Source of the DNA: Phialophora verrucosa
Taxonomy: Eukaryota; Ascomycota; Eurotiomycetes; Chaetothyriales; Herpotrichiellaceae
Length of the DNA stretch: 64,000 bases
Reading direction: 5' to 3'
Assembly (NCBI GenBank): GCA_002099365.1
Contig: MSED01000006.1
Span: 1,364,001 to 1,428,000 of the forward strand
Within the stretch, counting starts at the first letter, position 1, and every line of letters begins with the position of its first letter. Both the position numbers and the translations under genes were made by a program. Shown here one piece after another: positions 40,223 through 53,107 of the stretch. The notes under the pieces are model-generated. The model did no database searches. It worked only from the letters and a program-made list of their open reading frames with translations, and was not told the origin of the DNA.

Positions 40223-42996
40223 ATGTCAGCGAACCATGCTTTTTCCCTACATGAGTTCGCGCTCGTCGAGACTCGGACGGCCACAAAGAGTCTGGCGCAG
40301 AATGGATCGCGAGACCCTCGTATAAAATCAGCATGTGCTGAGTGCAAGTAAGCCCCCTTGTCATTGCGGATGCGTCTTCCCCTCGAAATGCCATCGTGGC
40401 CGATTTGGGCATTGGTGACCGTGGGCTCAAAAACTGATGTGCAGGCGCCGGAAGATAAAATGCGACGGGGCGTAAGTAATCGCTCAAACACTGCTCCGTT
40501 CCAATGGAATTTGCCTCGTCTGGTTGTCGGCGCGAATCTTGAGTGCTGATAGCAAGGCAGCCACCCGTGCTATTCTTGTCGCTGGTATAAGCACCCCGAA
40601 AGATGCGTCTACACATTCTCACGCCCAGCGCTGATCCTGAGTCGAAAGTGAGTAGCGCCAAATGCGCCGTGATGGGGCGCGAAGAAAACTAATGAGCGAG
40701 AGAAGGAATTTTGAGTCCGTACGGCAACGTCTCGAAACGGCAACTGATGTTCTTGAAAAGCTGTTTCCGTCCCAATCAATTGATGCACTGAGTGGGCTTT
40801 CTCGTGAGGAATTGCTCGAAAGACTCGCCTCTACGTCGGCAACAACAACGTTGAGCCAGGAGCAATCTCGAATGAGCCTCCCACCCGACACTAACGACCA
40901 TGATAACCTCACGTCTGCTGTGTTGAACCCGGCAGGGCAAGTCCAGGACTACCGCCTCAACCAAGGATACGATGACAGCGATGCTACTGTCACTGCCGTT
41001 GGGCCCCGGTGCGATGATGGTTCCTCCGAGGCTGGGGATGACGTGAACGCCCTCTCCGCCACGTCAGCTCAGCCCTCGTCGTATGTTGGTCCATCCTCCA
41101 CGATGCAACTGTTTCGCACCATCCTCCGAATTGCACCCGAGTCTACGGGCCAACAACGGTCGTGCCAAAGTCCCACGACTAGTCAACGCAGTGGTTCGAT
41201 TCGCTCCCCCGAAGCTACCTACAGAACACCACCATCTCTTCAGATAACAGAGAGAACCAATACTCTGATCGACGCCTACTTCCACTGGGTCCACCCCGCA
41301 ACGCCTGTTCTGGATGAGGACGAATTCAGGAAAACTGCTTCCTCTGGAGCTCGAACCGATTCGCCCTGGCTCTGTCTCTTCAACATGGTGCTTGCGTTAG
41401 GGTCCATCGGGACCACGAGGACAGAATCGAGAGAACATCTGACCTACTATCAGGCCGCGAAATCACATCTGGATCTTGAGGGCCTGGGAAACAAAAGTTT
41501 CGAAACTCTTCAGGCCTTGATTCTCATGGCTGGCTGGTACAACCACTACCGCAACCGCCCAAATCTTGCGTCTGCTCTACTTGGAGCGGCGTTTCGCATG
41601 GCATACGCTCTAGGCCTCCATAAAGAGCTGCACGGAAGTAACGAGCCCGAAGGACGCCAAGAGTTGAGGCGGAGGATCTGGTGGAATCTTGTCGTCTTCG
41701 ATGCAGCCGAGGCTGTGACTCTGGGTCGCGTTTTGGACACTAAAATTTTTGAGACAGAAGTCCAATGTCCGAGAGATGTGGTAAGGTTTTCTTGACTTTG
41801 TCATTGTCTTCTGGCGAGCTCCTCTTTCCTTGTCTGAATCCGGTTGCTAACGGTCTCGGACGTTGCAGTCGGATGGGGCTCTAGATTCCCCATCCTCAGC
41901 TTCCATACTGGCCATTACTATTGGGTTCTCGCGCATAATGATAGAGATCCAAAGCCGTTTGATGGCAACACCAGCATTGCCGTTCGCCGAATCGCTTAGC
42001 CTCGACGCGCACCTTGTTGATTGGTACGAAACTCTCCCGAATTACTTTCACAGGTTGGTTGGGAACTTAGGTTCTCTGCCACTGGAAGCCTCCACCTCGA
42101 AACGGTTTGTCCAGCCTTTCTCGACAATCAAGTGGCGATATCTCAATTTGAGATTGTTGCTTTACCGGCCAAGCCTTATGGAAGCTGTCCTCCATAGGAT
42201 CCCGTTTGGTGAACTCACCTCGGATCAGCGCTTGTGCATACGAAAATGCCTTACTCTATCTGGTGAGACGATCGACTCGGCCAAGCTGCGTTCGTCTGAG
42301 GCGCCAAATCAGTATATCGCTTGGCCAACAACATGGTACTTGCTGCAAATCTGCATGGTGCCATTGCTGAGCTTGTATGTTTTCCGTGAGGATTTCAACG
42401 AGCAGGGTCCCCGAACTGCTTCGAACCAACACACAGGTTTCAAGCATTCTACTAGCGGCAGGGTCTCAGTCCGGCAGATTCGGGACGAATGTCACAGGCA
42501 AGTACAGACTACTCTGTCCTTGATGAAGGAGATGGAGCCTTGGGCTATTGCATCCGGGAAGATGCACGACCTTATTAGCCACCTGTACGAAGCCAGAGAC
42601 CAACACCTTCGAGTATGGAACAATACCGAAGAGAGTCCTGTGCTCGTCTTGGGTTCTCCAGACAGTTCCTCCATACAGCAGCAGACTGCCGAATCTCGTT
42701 CAAGAACCGAGGATCATGATCATGCTAATGTGAGCAACAACATCCACTCGAAGAGCAACAATGTAATCCCACAAGAATACGTTACCACCATTCCAGATAA
42801 CATCAACTTTATCCCCTCCACTCAGCCCCATATCAGCGCCGGTGTACACAATAATCTCGCGGGCCAATTCGAGCAATTCTCACGGGACTGGTCGAGGTAT
42901 AACAGTTTTACATGGCCTAATGCAACACTCGAAAGCCTCTTCGACTTGCCCGACGAATTTCAATACATAAATCAAGACCCATTTGGAGTCGGCTAA
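40223..42996 (+). CDS. Zn2Cys6 transcription factor with fungal-specific domain
   Basis: Five exons: 40223-40347, 40445-40471, 40561-40647, about 40697-41780, and 41869-42996, about 816 residues. The zinc cluster is split over three exons, the middle one only 27 nt. The spliced motif has Cys38, 41, 48, 54, 57 and 66 (SACAECKRRKIKCDG, then HPCYSC and ERCVY), which fixes these joins. The acceptor of the third intron is uncertain (40685 or 40697; both keep frame). A coiled-coil-like segment (RRNFESVRQRLETATDVLEKL) follows. The fungal-specific domain includes DAYFHWVHPATPVLDEDEF and ELRRRIWWNLVVFDAAEAVTLGR. The tail is Asn/Ser-rich. Divergent from the maltose-type permease, which it may control; the flavin monooxygenase gene is 327 bases downstream. 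Confidence 0.88.
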
Positions 42997-43323
42997 ATCA
43001 TTGTCCGCGCCATGGCTGACTGTCGACGGCCGCTTTCGTGCACTGAGTCGAACAAAATCATTGAAGACAATTCAATCCGTTTTGTCGACTTCCGCGCAGC
43101 CACAGCGATGTTCTCTCTCCTGGCGACCAAAGCTTTCCGTTATAGCCATAGTCCTCAAAAGCCGACCAAGTGGAAATTCTGGAACTCGAAGTGTAATGCC
43201 GGAACCTCAATCTTGGCTCTCATCAGCACATGACACAAACCGGTGGATGCTAGTCTGTCTCTCGGACTCGCTGAAGCGGCCGATATCCAGAGCTCGGGCT
43301 CGGCGATACCCATCATATTCTTC
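42997..43323. other. Convergent intergenic gap
   Basis: About 327 bases lie between the regulator stop and the monooxygenase stop. No gene seen. Confidence 0.5.
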
Positions 43324-45164
43324 TTAAGCCGTCTCGGTCTTTCCCTGTCCCGCATTCCATTCTTGTACCAAGCCAACATAATCCTCCGGTCCATACGGGT
43401 CAAAAATATCTGCCATCTTTCCCGGCTTGCGGTGCGACTTCATATTCAAATCGTTCAGCAACATGTCGAGATAGGGAACAGCATCGAAGACAAAGTCTGG
43501 AAAGCTGGGACCATAGCTGGTAGGGTATCGCCACTTGCCAAACTGGGTGTGCAGGACCGTCTGCCGGCGAATATCGTCCTGTGAAGACGGCAGTCGGCTG
43601 AGATTGCCGTCGAAGAAGGCACAGATCCAGAGCGCTTGGACGGTGGCAACGGTTGACGTCGTAATGCAGGAGAGCATCCCCGCGAAGGCAATGTTCCTCT
43701 TGGAGACCATAGCTGGAGGGACTGTGAATCTGTACATCCGAAGAGGTTGATGCATTCTTTCCGACAACGTTTCTTCGAGGTCGCGTTTACGCTCCGGTTG
43801 CTCTTTGAGGGCTGGGAATTGCCGAAGAATCTCTCGATCCGCCTCCTTGGTCAGGCTTTCCAGGTCAGCGGGCGAGTGATGAAGCCCCACGTCCGCTTCG
43901 GCTCCAGCAACGAACTGCAGCGTGGGTTCTTTCATCCACCCAGTCGCCAAGACCACGACATCCGGTTTCAGAGTCTCACCTGATTTCAGGCTCACTGAGT
44001 GTGATCCAAACCCGGTGATCTCGTCTATGTGCACGCGCACCTTGCCTTCTCTGACGAGATCGAAAAAGCTCGTCGGATAGTTGTGAATGCTCAGTGAACT
44101 GCCGACGTAGAAGGCGGGATCCCACGGCTTCAACTTCTTCAGCTCTGGATGCGAGTCGTACTTGTTCAGCGCGATCACGTCGCTGGCGAGGATCTTCCAA
44201 AACGTGGACACGATGCCTCGGCCAAGGAAGGTCGAGTGCAAGAAATTGCGAACGCCAGAATACCCGTCCTCGGCACCCCAGACGCAAGGGCTGAGCCAGG
44301 TGAGGAAGCGTGTGTGGACGAGCTTTTCGAGCCATTTCTTCAACGGCGTCACGTACGGAGGCGCCATCCAGACGGGCCCGCGGCCAGACTCCCGGATCAC
44401 CATGTCGACTTGGACGCCGGCTGTGGCATACGCGTACGCGACGTCCCATGCTGACTTGGCGCCTCCGACGATGACTGCGGTTTTTGCAGCCTCGATAGTG
44501 TCGGCTTTCTTTGCAAAATCTCGGGCGTGGAATAGGGGCCCCTGGAAATCCTGCATGCCAGGTAGATCGGGGATATATGGCTGGGATGTCAAACCGGTGG
44601 CGACAATCAGTTTCTTGGTCTCGAAGGTTGAAGTTTTGTGCTCGGAAGAAGTATTAGTCGCAGAAACAGAAGCTGATGAAGACGTCTTGAGCAGCCAGCC
44701 CCCGTCTTCTGTCGATTCCGCAGAGTCGACTTTGGTGTTGAATCGTGTGCGCTCGAGCACGCCGAATGTCTCAGCATAGTCTGTGAGGTAACGATGAAGT
44801 ACCGTGCCGGGAATGTGCTCCCCGGGCTTGACCCCATAGGTGTCCTGTTTCATGGGAAAGTCAGGATACTCGTACGTGCCCAGCATGTTATTGGACTTTA
44901 GGCCCGGATAGAGACGGTCTTCGGCCCAGACGCCGCCAACCGAGGTGTTGGCTTCCAGAACGGCCACATTTTCGGACGGATGTAATTCGATGTATGTTTT
45001 TGCTGCTGCGAGGCCGTACCACCCTTTTAACGATGCCGACGAGAGAACATGTTAGCTGTAGTATGGAGTACTAGTGGTGACCGAACAGATCTGATTGAGA
45101 CTTGAATGTGGTCAGCGGGTGGCAACTTACCAGTACCAACGACGATGAGGTCAAATTTTTCCAT
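43324..45164 (-). CDS. FMO-like flavin monooxygenase
   Basis: Exons complement(43324-45023, 45131-45164) encode 577 residues. A 34-nt first exon supplies MEKFDLIVVGT, and the FAD loop GTGWYG is at 10-15. The second loop VGGAKSAWD, at about 197-205, is for NADPH. Between them, FQGPLFHARDF at about 171-181 has the FMO/Baeyer-Villiger fingerprint spacing, but the final aromatic is Phe instead of Trp. ATGW and related segments follow. Fungal members oxygenate N, S or C=O centres. The C-terminal part contains a hydrophobic patch (SCITTSTVATVQALWICAFF). Substrate unknown. Confidence 0.88.
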
Positions 45165-47066
45165 TGCGGTGAATTCGCTTTTGCTCGTTCATCCAACAGC
45201 TCTCAGTTGATATTGCCGGTTTTCCCAATGGTAAGCCTTAATAATTAGCTGCCCGACAGAGTCAAGAGATAAGAAATGTCTGGGGTAGATGTGCGCTTCG
45301 GAGATGGCTGAATTTAGTGCGCGATAAAGTTTGACCAGGAAGCAGGGAGTTGAAGTTTTGTCCTTTCTCAGCGAGCGACTCGTTGCCGACGACGCAATCA
45401 CTGCATCCACGCCGTGAGGGGTTGAATCGTAGAAAGAAACTTTTTCGTGCCGACGAGATGACAGGTGCAACTACGAGTAAAGTGACTCGTCACCTCGGAA
45501 ATCTCCTCGCTCGTAAGACTCTTTCCTACACGCCGGAATCTGCCCCGTGAGCGATTGCCTCACAAAGCCGTTGATACGAGCCGTTGCGGACGGAGAGCAG
45601 GAGAACACGAGTGCTCCGTCCACATGTCACTGGGTCCTCGACCCTGAAGATCATTGTCTGAAAATTCATGCTTGTGTCTCGGTCCGCACGCCGCCTCCCT
45701 GGGGGTGCGACAACAAGGGTGGGTATAGTGGGACGGAAGCAGTACTTGAGGAAAATTGTGATTGAGTTCACCTGGCAGGGCATGGTTGAGGGGCACGTTG
45801 AGTAATTGTAGTGTAAGGCGGAGACTGATTGTCACAACCAACCCACATTTGGGAACGGTCCACGACGGTGTCGGAATCCACAGGGTGATAGATTCTTGCT
45901 TTTCCTGGGATATCTGTACCATCTATGTATGAATACAAGGTCCAGTCGTAAGGTTAACCGAGACACATGCATCGCAGTACGTACTTTGTGACCTGTAAAG
46001 TGAATTGATCTTGAGGCAAGTCGCAAGTGAGAAAATGATGCACAGTGGCGCGCTACAGTACTCGTACCTTTCCCTCGGGCCTTCCACGCCTTCTCAGTGG
46101 CCGAAATAAGTCCTTGACAGGCTGCCCAGGCTGCCCTAAAGAACCTGTCGGCCCCATAGTGGCGGGGCAGGAGGCACCAAGAAACCGGGTCACGGATAAG
46201 TTGAGTTTAGCGCCAGTCGAACCCAATTCATTCTGCTCGCAGCCAAAACAGGGTGAAGCTGGTGGAACTTTTCCCTCGACTTCATTCACCTCACTCCACA
46301 TCCCTCAGATAGATCGACGATTTGAGTCGTCTTTTGGTTGAAGCGAAGTTTCAGCTCTTTTCTAGCACCGCTGCTTTGGGCATGTGCCCTCGCATAACCG
46401 ACAACGATCGACCGGAAGGTTTTAACGCTGGTTGTTTTCCACGGCTGTTGCAGCCATATCTCTTGGTCGCTTCCGCAAGGATGGAGCCGCGAGTGACGCC
46501 GCCGTTCGGGCACCCAGCCTTGCTCTACTGAACTACCGAGAACACCTCTTCACCCAATTACCGGGCAGCATAGGTCCCCAAGTGAGGCCCGCAGTCACTT
46601 TGGGCGGAGCTTTCCCTCGGTACCCGACTATGAAATTGTCTGATGTGAAAATTGATGAAGCAGGCCCGAACCGGCGGACAACGGCTTCTTTCAGACTAGG
46701 AGCCTCCCAAAAGCCTTCATGAGCCCCAGTTCGGATGCACGATAGCATAACACAGGAGGGCTGTTGTCGATCATGCATCCTTATGCCATATCTTCCGACA
46801 GGGAGTGCCATGTCTTTCAGGACTGACATGCGTGCCAAGTGGGAATCGCAAACTCCTGTCACCTGGATGATGCCTCGGGGAGTTCATCCGTCTGCAGTCT
46901 GAACCGAACTGACAGAACCTTCAATGTCTGTCAACCTCATGGGGCGAGCAGGGGAGCGTATTCTCTATATCACCTGTCCCCATGCCATGATATCTTCACA
47001 CTCCTGCTTCGGAACTCTGGAACCATACTTTTGGATTGCAAGTCTGTTGTCGCCGACTCCTACATC
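45165..47066. other. 1.9-kb gene-poor region
   Basis: This lies between the divergent monooxygenase and the rhodopsin-like gene. Many short open frames on both strands lack motifs and mostly lack good splice signals. I see no RNA gene or mobile element. Confidence 0.45.
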
Positions 47067-48431
47067 ATGGCAACCCAGTTCAATACCGAGGCCTTTACGC
47101 TCCTTGGAATGGGGGTTCTGGTGGTTGCCACGCGGACCGCCTCCAGACTTTCCATTGCTGGTATCAAAGGACTCTGGCTCGAGTAAGTCTTATGTCGCCC
47201 ACGCGCGTTCACGGGCTCCTCAGAACACACCGATGCTGACCAGGTCGGGTTTCAGTGACTACCTGATGCTGTTCGCCACGGTACGTTTCCTTCGCTGACA
47301 CTCCGCGGTTTCCTCTGTCTGACATGTTCAGGTCATCTATGGTCTCGAGACTGGTACAGCATATGCTGTGGGAGCCTGGTGGCATGGTCTTGCGAACAAC
47401 GGGATGACCGACGAAGAAAGGCGAACCTTGGACCCGAACTCGCAAGAATATGAATTCAGGGTGAACGGGTCGAAGACCCAGCTTGTAGGCTGGAGTCTTT
47501 ACACCTTGTTGTTATGGACCTTGAAGCTTTGCATGATCATATTCTATCAGCGATTGACGTGAGCGCCACCTCCACATTCCATCACATGACATCGGGCTGA
47601 TCCTTTACACGCAGTGAGAGCCTCGATCATATGAGAATGAGGGTTCGCATTGGCTATGCCATCGTCATTTCGACATACCTGGCTACTGAGCTGTCCATTC
47701 TTTTCGGATGCCACCCATTTCACAAGAATTGGCAGATCTACCCTAACCCAGGCAGTAAGCCTCCCGTTCAGTGACACTGGATATCTCAGATCCGTGGGCT
47801 TACCATTATTTTAGACCACTGCCAACCCGCTATCTCAAAAATCGACCTCTACGTTACTGTCGTCTTGAATGTCTTCTCCGACGCGTACCTGCTGTCCATA
47901 CCAATCCCGGTGAGTTGAGGGCACAACCTTATCGGTGCTGCACCAAGACTATTACTGACTTCGCCGTTTTGCTCACAGATGCTCCTGAAAGCAGATGTCC
48001 CGCTGGTGAAGAAGCTATCCCTGATCTTCATTTTCAGCGGTGCAGTCTTCGTCATGGCCTGTGGTATTCTGCGCGCGGCGCTCATTCTCGAGGTTCGTCC
48101 CCTGCCTACTGGATGCCATTCCGATACGGCTCTCTAATAAGCTCGATAGGATCCAATTGGAGGTGCTCAAGCGGCTGGAAGCTGGGCCGTGCGGGAAACC
48201 TTCGTCGCCGTCGTTGTCTGCAACTTGCCACTTGTGTATCAGGGTGGCCGACGCTTGACGAAGTCGGCCGCCGCCAGAAGTCTCTTCTCCAGAGCCACAT
48301 CGCGACAGGGTTACAGCAAGTCGAGCGACGACTCCAACTTTGAAATGACCTCGAGGACCACCGCCCCAAAAAACGAAGACTTTGATGCCCGCGAGACAAA
48401 CTCGCAGCAGGAGTTCTTCAAGGCGCCATGA
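47067..48431 (+). CDS. Rhodopsin-domain (PTH11-related) integral membrane protein
   Basis: Seven exons, 47067-47182, 47256-47280, 47332-47558, 47615-47754, 47815-47909, 47979-48092 and 48150-48431, encode 332 residues; the second exon is 25 nt. It has about seven hydrophobic segments, including FTLLGMGVLVVATRTASRL, LVGWSLYTLLLWTLKLCMIIFY, IVISTYLATELSILFGC, LYVTVVLNVFSDAYLLSIPI and LSLIFIFSGAVFVMACGIL. FHKNWQIYPNPGNHC and WAVRETFVAVVVCNLP are hallmarks of the fungal Rhodopsin (Pfam) family, common in Pezizomycotina and related to PTH11-like receptors. It lacks a CFEM domain. The cytosolic tail is Ser/Thr-rich. Role in sensing is inference. Confidence 0.88.
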
Positions 48432-49684
48432 GGAGTACCCAAAAATGTTTAACATCAACACGTCGGAGGGATGTACTTGAGGAGACGTGGAGACACAGTC
48501 ATGGCGTCCTTGGGGAGGATTACCGGCTCGTCAAGACACGATCACGGTCTTTGGAGTACCCTCCGACTGTGTCCAGCCTCGGCGGTGGCCAAATTGCCAT
48601 TGGCCTCCGTTCCGACGGCCATGCGTACGAGAAGGCCACACGACGTCATGGACACCAAAATGTCATATGCTCACGGTTAGCGAAATGGATGGCATCGCAG
48701 CCGGAGCCAATTCCTCAGTATTGTGATAGCAACGCTTGCCACCCACATTGACAGAGGTCGGAAATTGAAGAAAAGCATTTTTTCAAATCCAAGAACGACT
48801 TGAAGCCTACACGGCAATTAGTAATGGCTCAATGGAATCTGCCTACAAGTCAGGGAGAGGGGTAAACGTCTCCACAATGGTAGGCTATGGCATGGCAAAG
48901 CCTCCAAGGCCAACAACGAACACTGTAGCAAGCACTGTAGTGGCTGGAGCCCAGTCGCCCGTTGAAGAACGTCTCTGCTTGAACGTGCCGCGACAACATC
49001 CTCACCACACTTTCGCTTCCGGCGAGCGAAGAAACAAAGCCACGATGAGAAGATATACTAGCCGCATCTTTACCTTCGGCTATCGTCTCTTGATCACCAC
49101 TGCAATGTACAGCACAGTCAGCTGCGGAAATACAAAAATCCGGGGTTTTATCGACTGTGAGCATATATACACACGGCATTCATAGTAAATATAGTAAGTT
49201 GGTGGCGGTCTCATGTGCTTGGAGAAGCCGACGGGTTTATCACTCAGAACGGTGGTCAATGGAGAGGTCCGACAGGAGAACAACACTGCAGATCTCTCTG
49301 CTTTGGCGCGAGGAAGCTGGTTGAGTTCTGCAGCCAAAATCAGACGTTACAGAAGGTCTCGGTGACTATGACAGGCACGCCTGGAGGAGTGGCGCTGTTC
49401 ATGAAGCCACCAGCTTTTCTGCAACATGGAGGTGAGGTGGCAGTAGAGATTGGGGAGATAGGTCGGCTCACAAATCGCGTGGCTTTTGAGTTGTAGTGAC
49501 GGGACTGAAAGGAGCAGTAATTGTCTGGTAGCAACTATGATGCTCCTGTGTTATTGACACAAGAAGAAAATCATTGATAAGTTACTGTAGGCACGGTTGG
49601 GGCCCCCTCTGTGGCTTTGCGTTTAACTACTTAGTGGAACACGCCCCCGAGGCTTAAGCTTAATAATGTCTCCAGGCTGTCTCG
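48432..49684. other. Intergenic, no gene recognised
   Basis: About 1.25 kb without a supportable gene. Open frames are short and motif-free. No zinc-finger-coding sequence for the following pseudogene was found here. Confidence 0.5.
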
Positions 49685-51714
49685 GCTGTGTACTCTTGTG
49701 GCTTCCCTGACTTTGACGACAGCGCAACATCTTCGGATTTTCCACAACTCCCATCCAGCACTCGGTCGCACATGATTTTAGTCATGAGTGGTTTTCACCA
49801 TGGCTCACAGTTGCACTTGCAGACCGCGTCCCGTCCATCCCTGTCACACCATCTCGCTTTGGGCGCAGAGGACGTGTCTTACATAGCAGTTCCCGACATT
49901 AGATCAAACTCCCAACAGAGCGTATTCGCTTTCGACGCTCAAAGCGAATTCTCATCTGCTGCCATCCACTGTAAGCCTCAACCTCAAGAAGTCATGATGG
50001 ATTTGGATCCATTCTTCGCCAACGCAGCAACATGGCCCTTCTTGCATGGGAGTCTTTCCTTTCCAACCCACCAGCCGTTTCGTCAAGCAGTCTCGACTAT
50101 CCCGAGTTCGTGTTCAACGAGTAGACAATTCTTGGTGACACTGCTGACCCCATCGGCCTCAGCGAACAAAATCTCCATATGCAATCGTTTGCGATGCCGG
50201 CACATCCTACACAAGCCACAGGCAATATGGGAAGTCAGGTGGTGAACGAGCCATTGAACGATCAGATTCGGCGGCCTCGAACACTCAACCATGCTGTCAA
50301 CTCCCAAGCACAGCGTGCATGCTCTCGAAATCTGCCACGGCCAGATGACACATCCTCCGACCAGAGTCAGTAAACTGGTTACGTATGCGTCCTCGTTCGC
50401 GAAGCCGCCGAGCTATGAGCCTAGACTATCTGCATACTGGGCGTCCATGTCTTCAAGAGTAGATACTGCTTTCAAGTTTAGCCCCAGAGTAGAGGAATCA
50501 GACGTGCCTACTCTGCGATATTTTGTCGCCTTATATTTCAAACACTTTGGCCCTCTGTGGCCACTGATCTCGCCTCAGAACCTTGAGCCAGATAACATGC
50601 ATCCACTGCTATTCCTCGTACTCACATCTATCGGTGCCATGTATGGAGGCAGTTCGGCTAGCGGTTACGGAGTCCCGATACACGAAAACGTGCGGAGACC
50701 TCTCACGTTGGCAATTGAGCTTGACGACGGCGAAGACAATCTTTTATGGCTGGCGCAGGCGCAGCTTCTGACACAAGTAACTCCTCTGTACTTCGGCCAA
50801 TCGAAGGCATTTTCCTACTCACGGCATCTGGGGGCTTTGTTGGTGGCTCAAGCACGGCGCATGGACTTGTTCTCAGCGGTCCCCGCGGAAAGTGCAATGA
50901 AGAGAACCCATGTCTGACGCTGATCGTCTGGACATTTGGCTCCAGCTTGAAATACGGCGATGGTTAGCTTTCGGGATCTTCGGGGGCGCAATATATCTTA
51001 GTGTCCTACTACACACCAAGCCTCTTGTGCTGATGGAAGAGATTGATCTCACGTTCTCCATGTGCAATGCTGTGTGGCGCGGTGGGCCGATGGCACCAGG
51101 ACTCTGTCTGCAGATGATTGAGCATGACCGATCTCCAAGCGCCGGGTTGAGGGCGTCGGACGGTTATCGCATCGCCATGGACAGGCATGAACCGTTACCG
51201 CCGCTCGATCCACCCAGCCACGAATTGCTCATGTTTGGCCTTCAATGGCCGCTTTGGCAGTTCTCCCGGGACCAGCAGGTGTTCTCTTGGCTCACTGGGA
51301 AGGCAGTACAAGCATTCGATCCACACGACGCCACCGGGAACACAGCCTCAAGCAATACAGCTTCTCATACCACAAGAGCAACGGCGAAATACTCCGAGGC
51401 GGAGTCACTCGAGAGACCAGTGCGTCAAATGTCGCACTTGCGTACCGAATCCTCACGTTTCACCATGGCACTTCAGAAATAGGAACGCGCGCTTCCACTA
51501 GCCAAAACATTTGCGCAAACGGACATCGATCGCGGAAGCCTCTTGAGTGGCCTAGTATTGTACCACCTGGGATATGTACGCCTAAATGCTCCGATCGAGA
51601 AGCTACATCAAATCCAATACCGGCTTGCTGACAACAGACCCCTAAGCGAAGACCTGGTGGAAGCAACTAGACAGTGGGCCAATTCAGCCTTAGGGAACTT
51701 CGCAGCCGGACGCT
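49685..51714 (+). pseudogene. Decayed fungal transcription factor
   Basis: Remnant of a regulator with the fungal-specific domain. Blocks are LRYFVALYFKHFGPLWPLIS through LLVAQARRMDLFS (50291-50905) and LEIRRWLAFGIFGGAIYLSVLLHTKPLV (50930-51480). It cannot be read through. The N-terminal part (about 49688-50330) switches frame at least twice with no splice sites that fit. The frame shifts by one near 50905, where no AG allows an intron. An in-frame TAG stands at 51480-51482, after which the same frame continues (ERALPLAKTFAQTDIDRG and on) to about 51700. No DNA-binding zinc fingers remain. The 3' end runs into a reductase fragment. Confidence 0.7.
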
Positions 51715-52573
51715 TTTCGGGCGCTGAACACTGCCAACCAGGCCCTCTTTGAGAATTTCCTCGCCGTCCTGCTGGATGTGGCGGCCGGTCTTCAAAACGT
51801 CGCCCTCCAGACTGGTGGGAAGTACTACAACGTCCACATTGGACCCGTCCCCTCCCCGGCTCGCGATGAGGAGCCACGCCATGACAGCCCCATCGGCAAC
51901 TTCTACTACCAACAAGATGACAACCTGGCCAAGCGTCAACGGGGCCAAAAGTGGACGTGGAAGGTTACGCGCGCCGAGGCATTCGTCGGACACACATCCA
52001 AATCCAATGGTATGAACTCTGCTGTACTTCCTGGTGTGCAAGGAACTCGGACACAAGGCCAAGATGACCACGAAGCAGACCTACTGGAAAGGCTACGACG
52101 ACGTGTCCGACTCGCAACTCATCGCGGACATGACTATCTGGGCGTCAACGACACCGCATGCAGGGAACCAGGCCTTCAACGTGACAAACGTGGACTTCTT
52201 TACTTGGCGATACATGTGGCCCCGTCTGGCGGCTTACCTAGGCGCCCATGCAACTTCTGACCAAGTCTTCGCGGCGCCGCGCCCTACAAAGGGCGAACTG
52301 TGCTTGGATCTCAGCCTCGTGGACTGGGCGGCTGATAAGCGTGAGATCTGGGATCGTATCTGTGACAGAAAGGGCGTGCCCCAGGCGAAGGCGACCTGGG
52401 ATGCAGGCACATGGCACTTTCAGGACTGGGTGTTCCAGAGGAGCTGGAGCGCGATACTCAGCATCAACATGGCTCGGAAGTTTGGGTGGATGGGACACCT
52501 TGACTCGTTTGACTCCATCACACGCACTTTTGACGAGTTTGTCATGTTGGGCCAGATTCCGGAGTTCAAATGA
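51715..52573 (+). pseudogene. 5'-truncated PRISE-like NAD(P) reductase remnant
   Basis: The segment starts abruptly with ALNTANQALFENFLAVLLDV and continues LQTGGKYYNVHIGPVPSPA, PIGNFYYQQDD and KWTWKVTRAEAFVGHTSKSNG. These match the central and C-terminal parts of PRISE-type (progesterone-5-beta-reductase/iridoid-synthase-like) epimerase-fold reductases, including the YYQQ motif with the active-site Tyr. The N-terminal Rossmann part with its glycine loop is absent. At about 52024 the frame changes: GMNSA is followed in another frame by YFLVCKELGHKAK, with about five expected residues missing, and then runs to the stop at 52573. It is therefore truncated and frameshifted. The junction with the regulator remnant near 51700 looks like a deletion fusion. 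Confidence 0.7.
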
Positions 52574-53107
52574 AACGCCAAACTTTGCGGAGGGTATTAG
52601 AGAGCTGGAAACTATATGTCGGCACCGAGGAGATCCAGCTCCTACGAGATACTCGCGTCGGCTTACTCTGGGTCTTGAACACGTCAGAGGAACATGATCA
52701 ACGGTTTGACCAGCGGGGCGTGTGATGAGAAGCGGAGAATGAAGCTCTCAAGTGGATGTACTCGCATTACCACTGATTTTCAATTTTCAGATGATCTACT
52801 CTGATTGGTACGGGATGTTATTACAACTCCCACGTCCCTTATACACTAGTACCGCTCTCTACCCAACCGACACTCCACTAGGCGCACGAAAGCACCTCCT
52901 GGTCGGATAATCCTGCAATCCTGCCTTATACCCCGTGGGCATGTAACAAGCGCAACAATGACCTCCACAATCCACTGCGAACAGAAGTCCACCTCGTTTT
53001 CGTTTGCTAAGTCACAGTGTCCGCGCCGTAATTCCCGATTGATTGACCCCCTCGATCGCCATCCTTGAACTAGACTCTTTGCTACGCAGGATTTCAATCC
53101 AAACCCC
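52574..53107. other. Intergenic, no gene recognised
   Basis: About 530 bases downstream of the reductase remnant and of the small gene on the minus strand. Nothing supported. Confidence 0.5.

Noticed and set aside
50905..50930. Intron to bridge the regulator frames near 50905
   Set aside because: No GT-AG pair of workable length joins the two frames, so I treat it as a frameshift.
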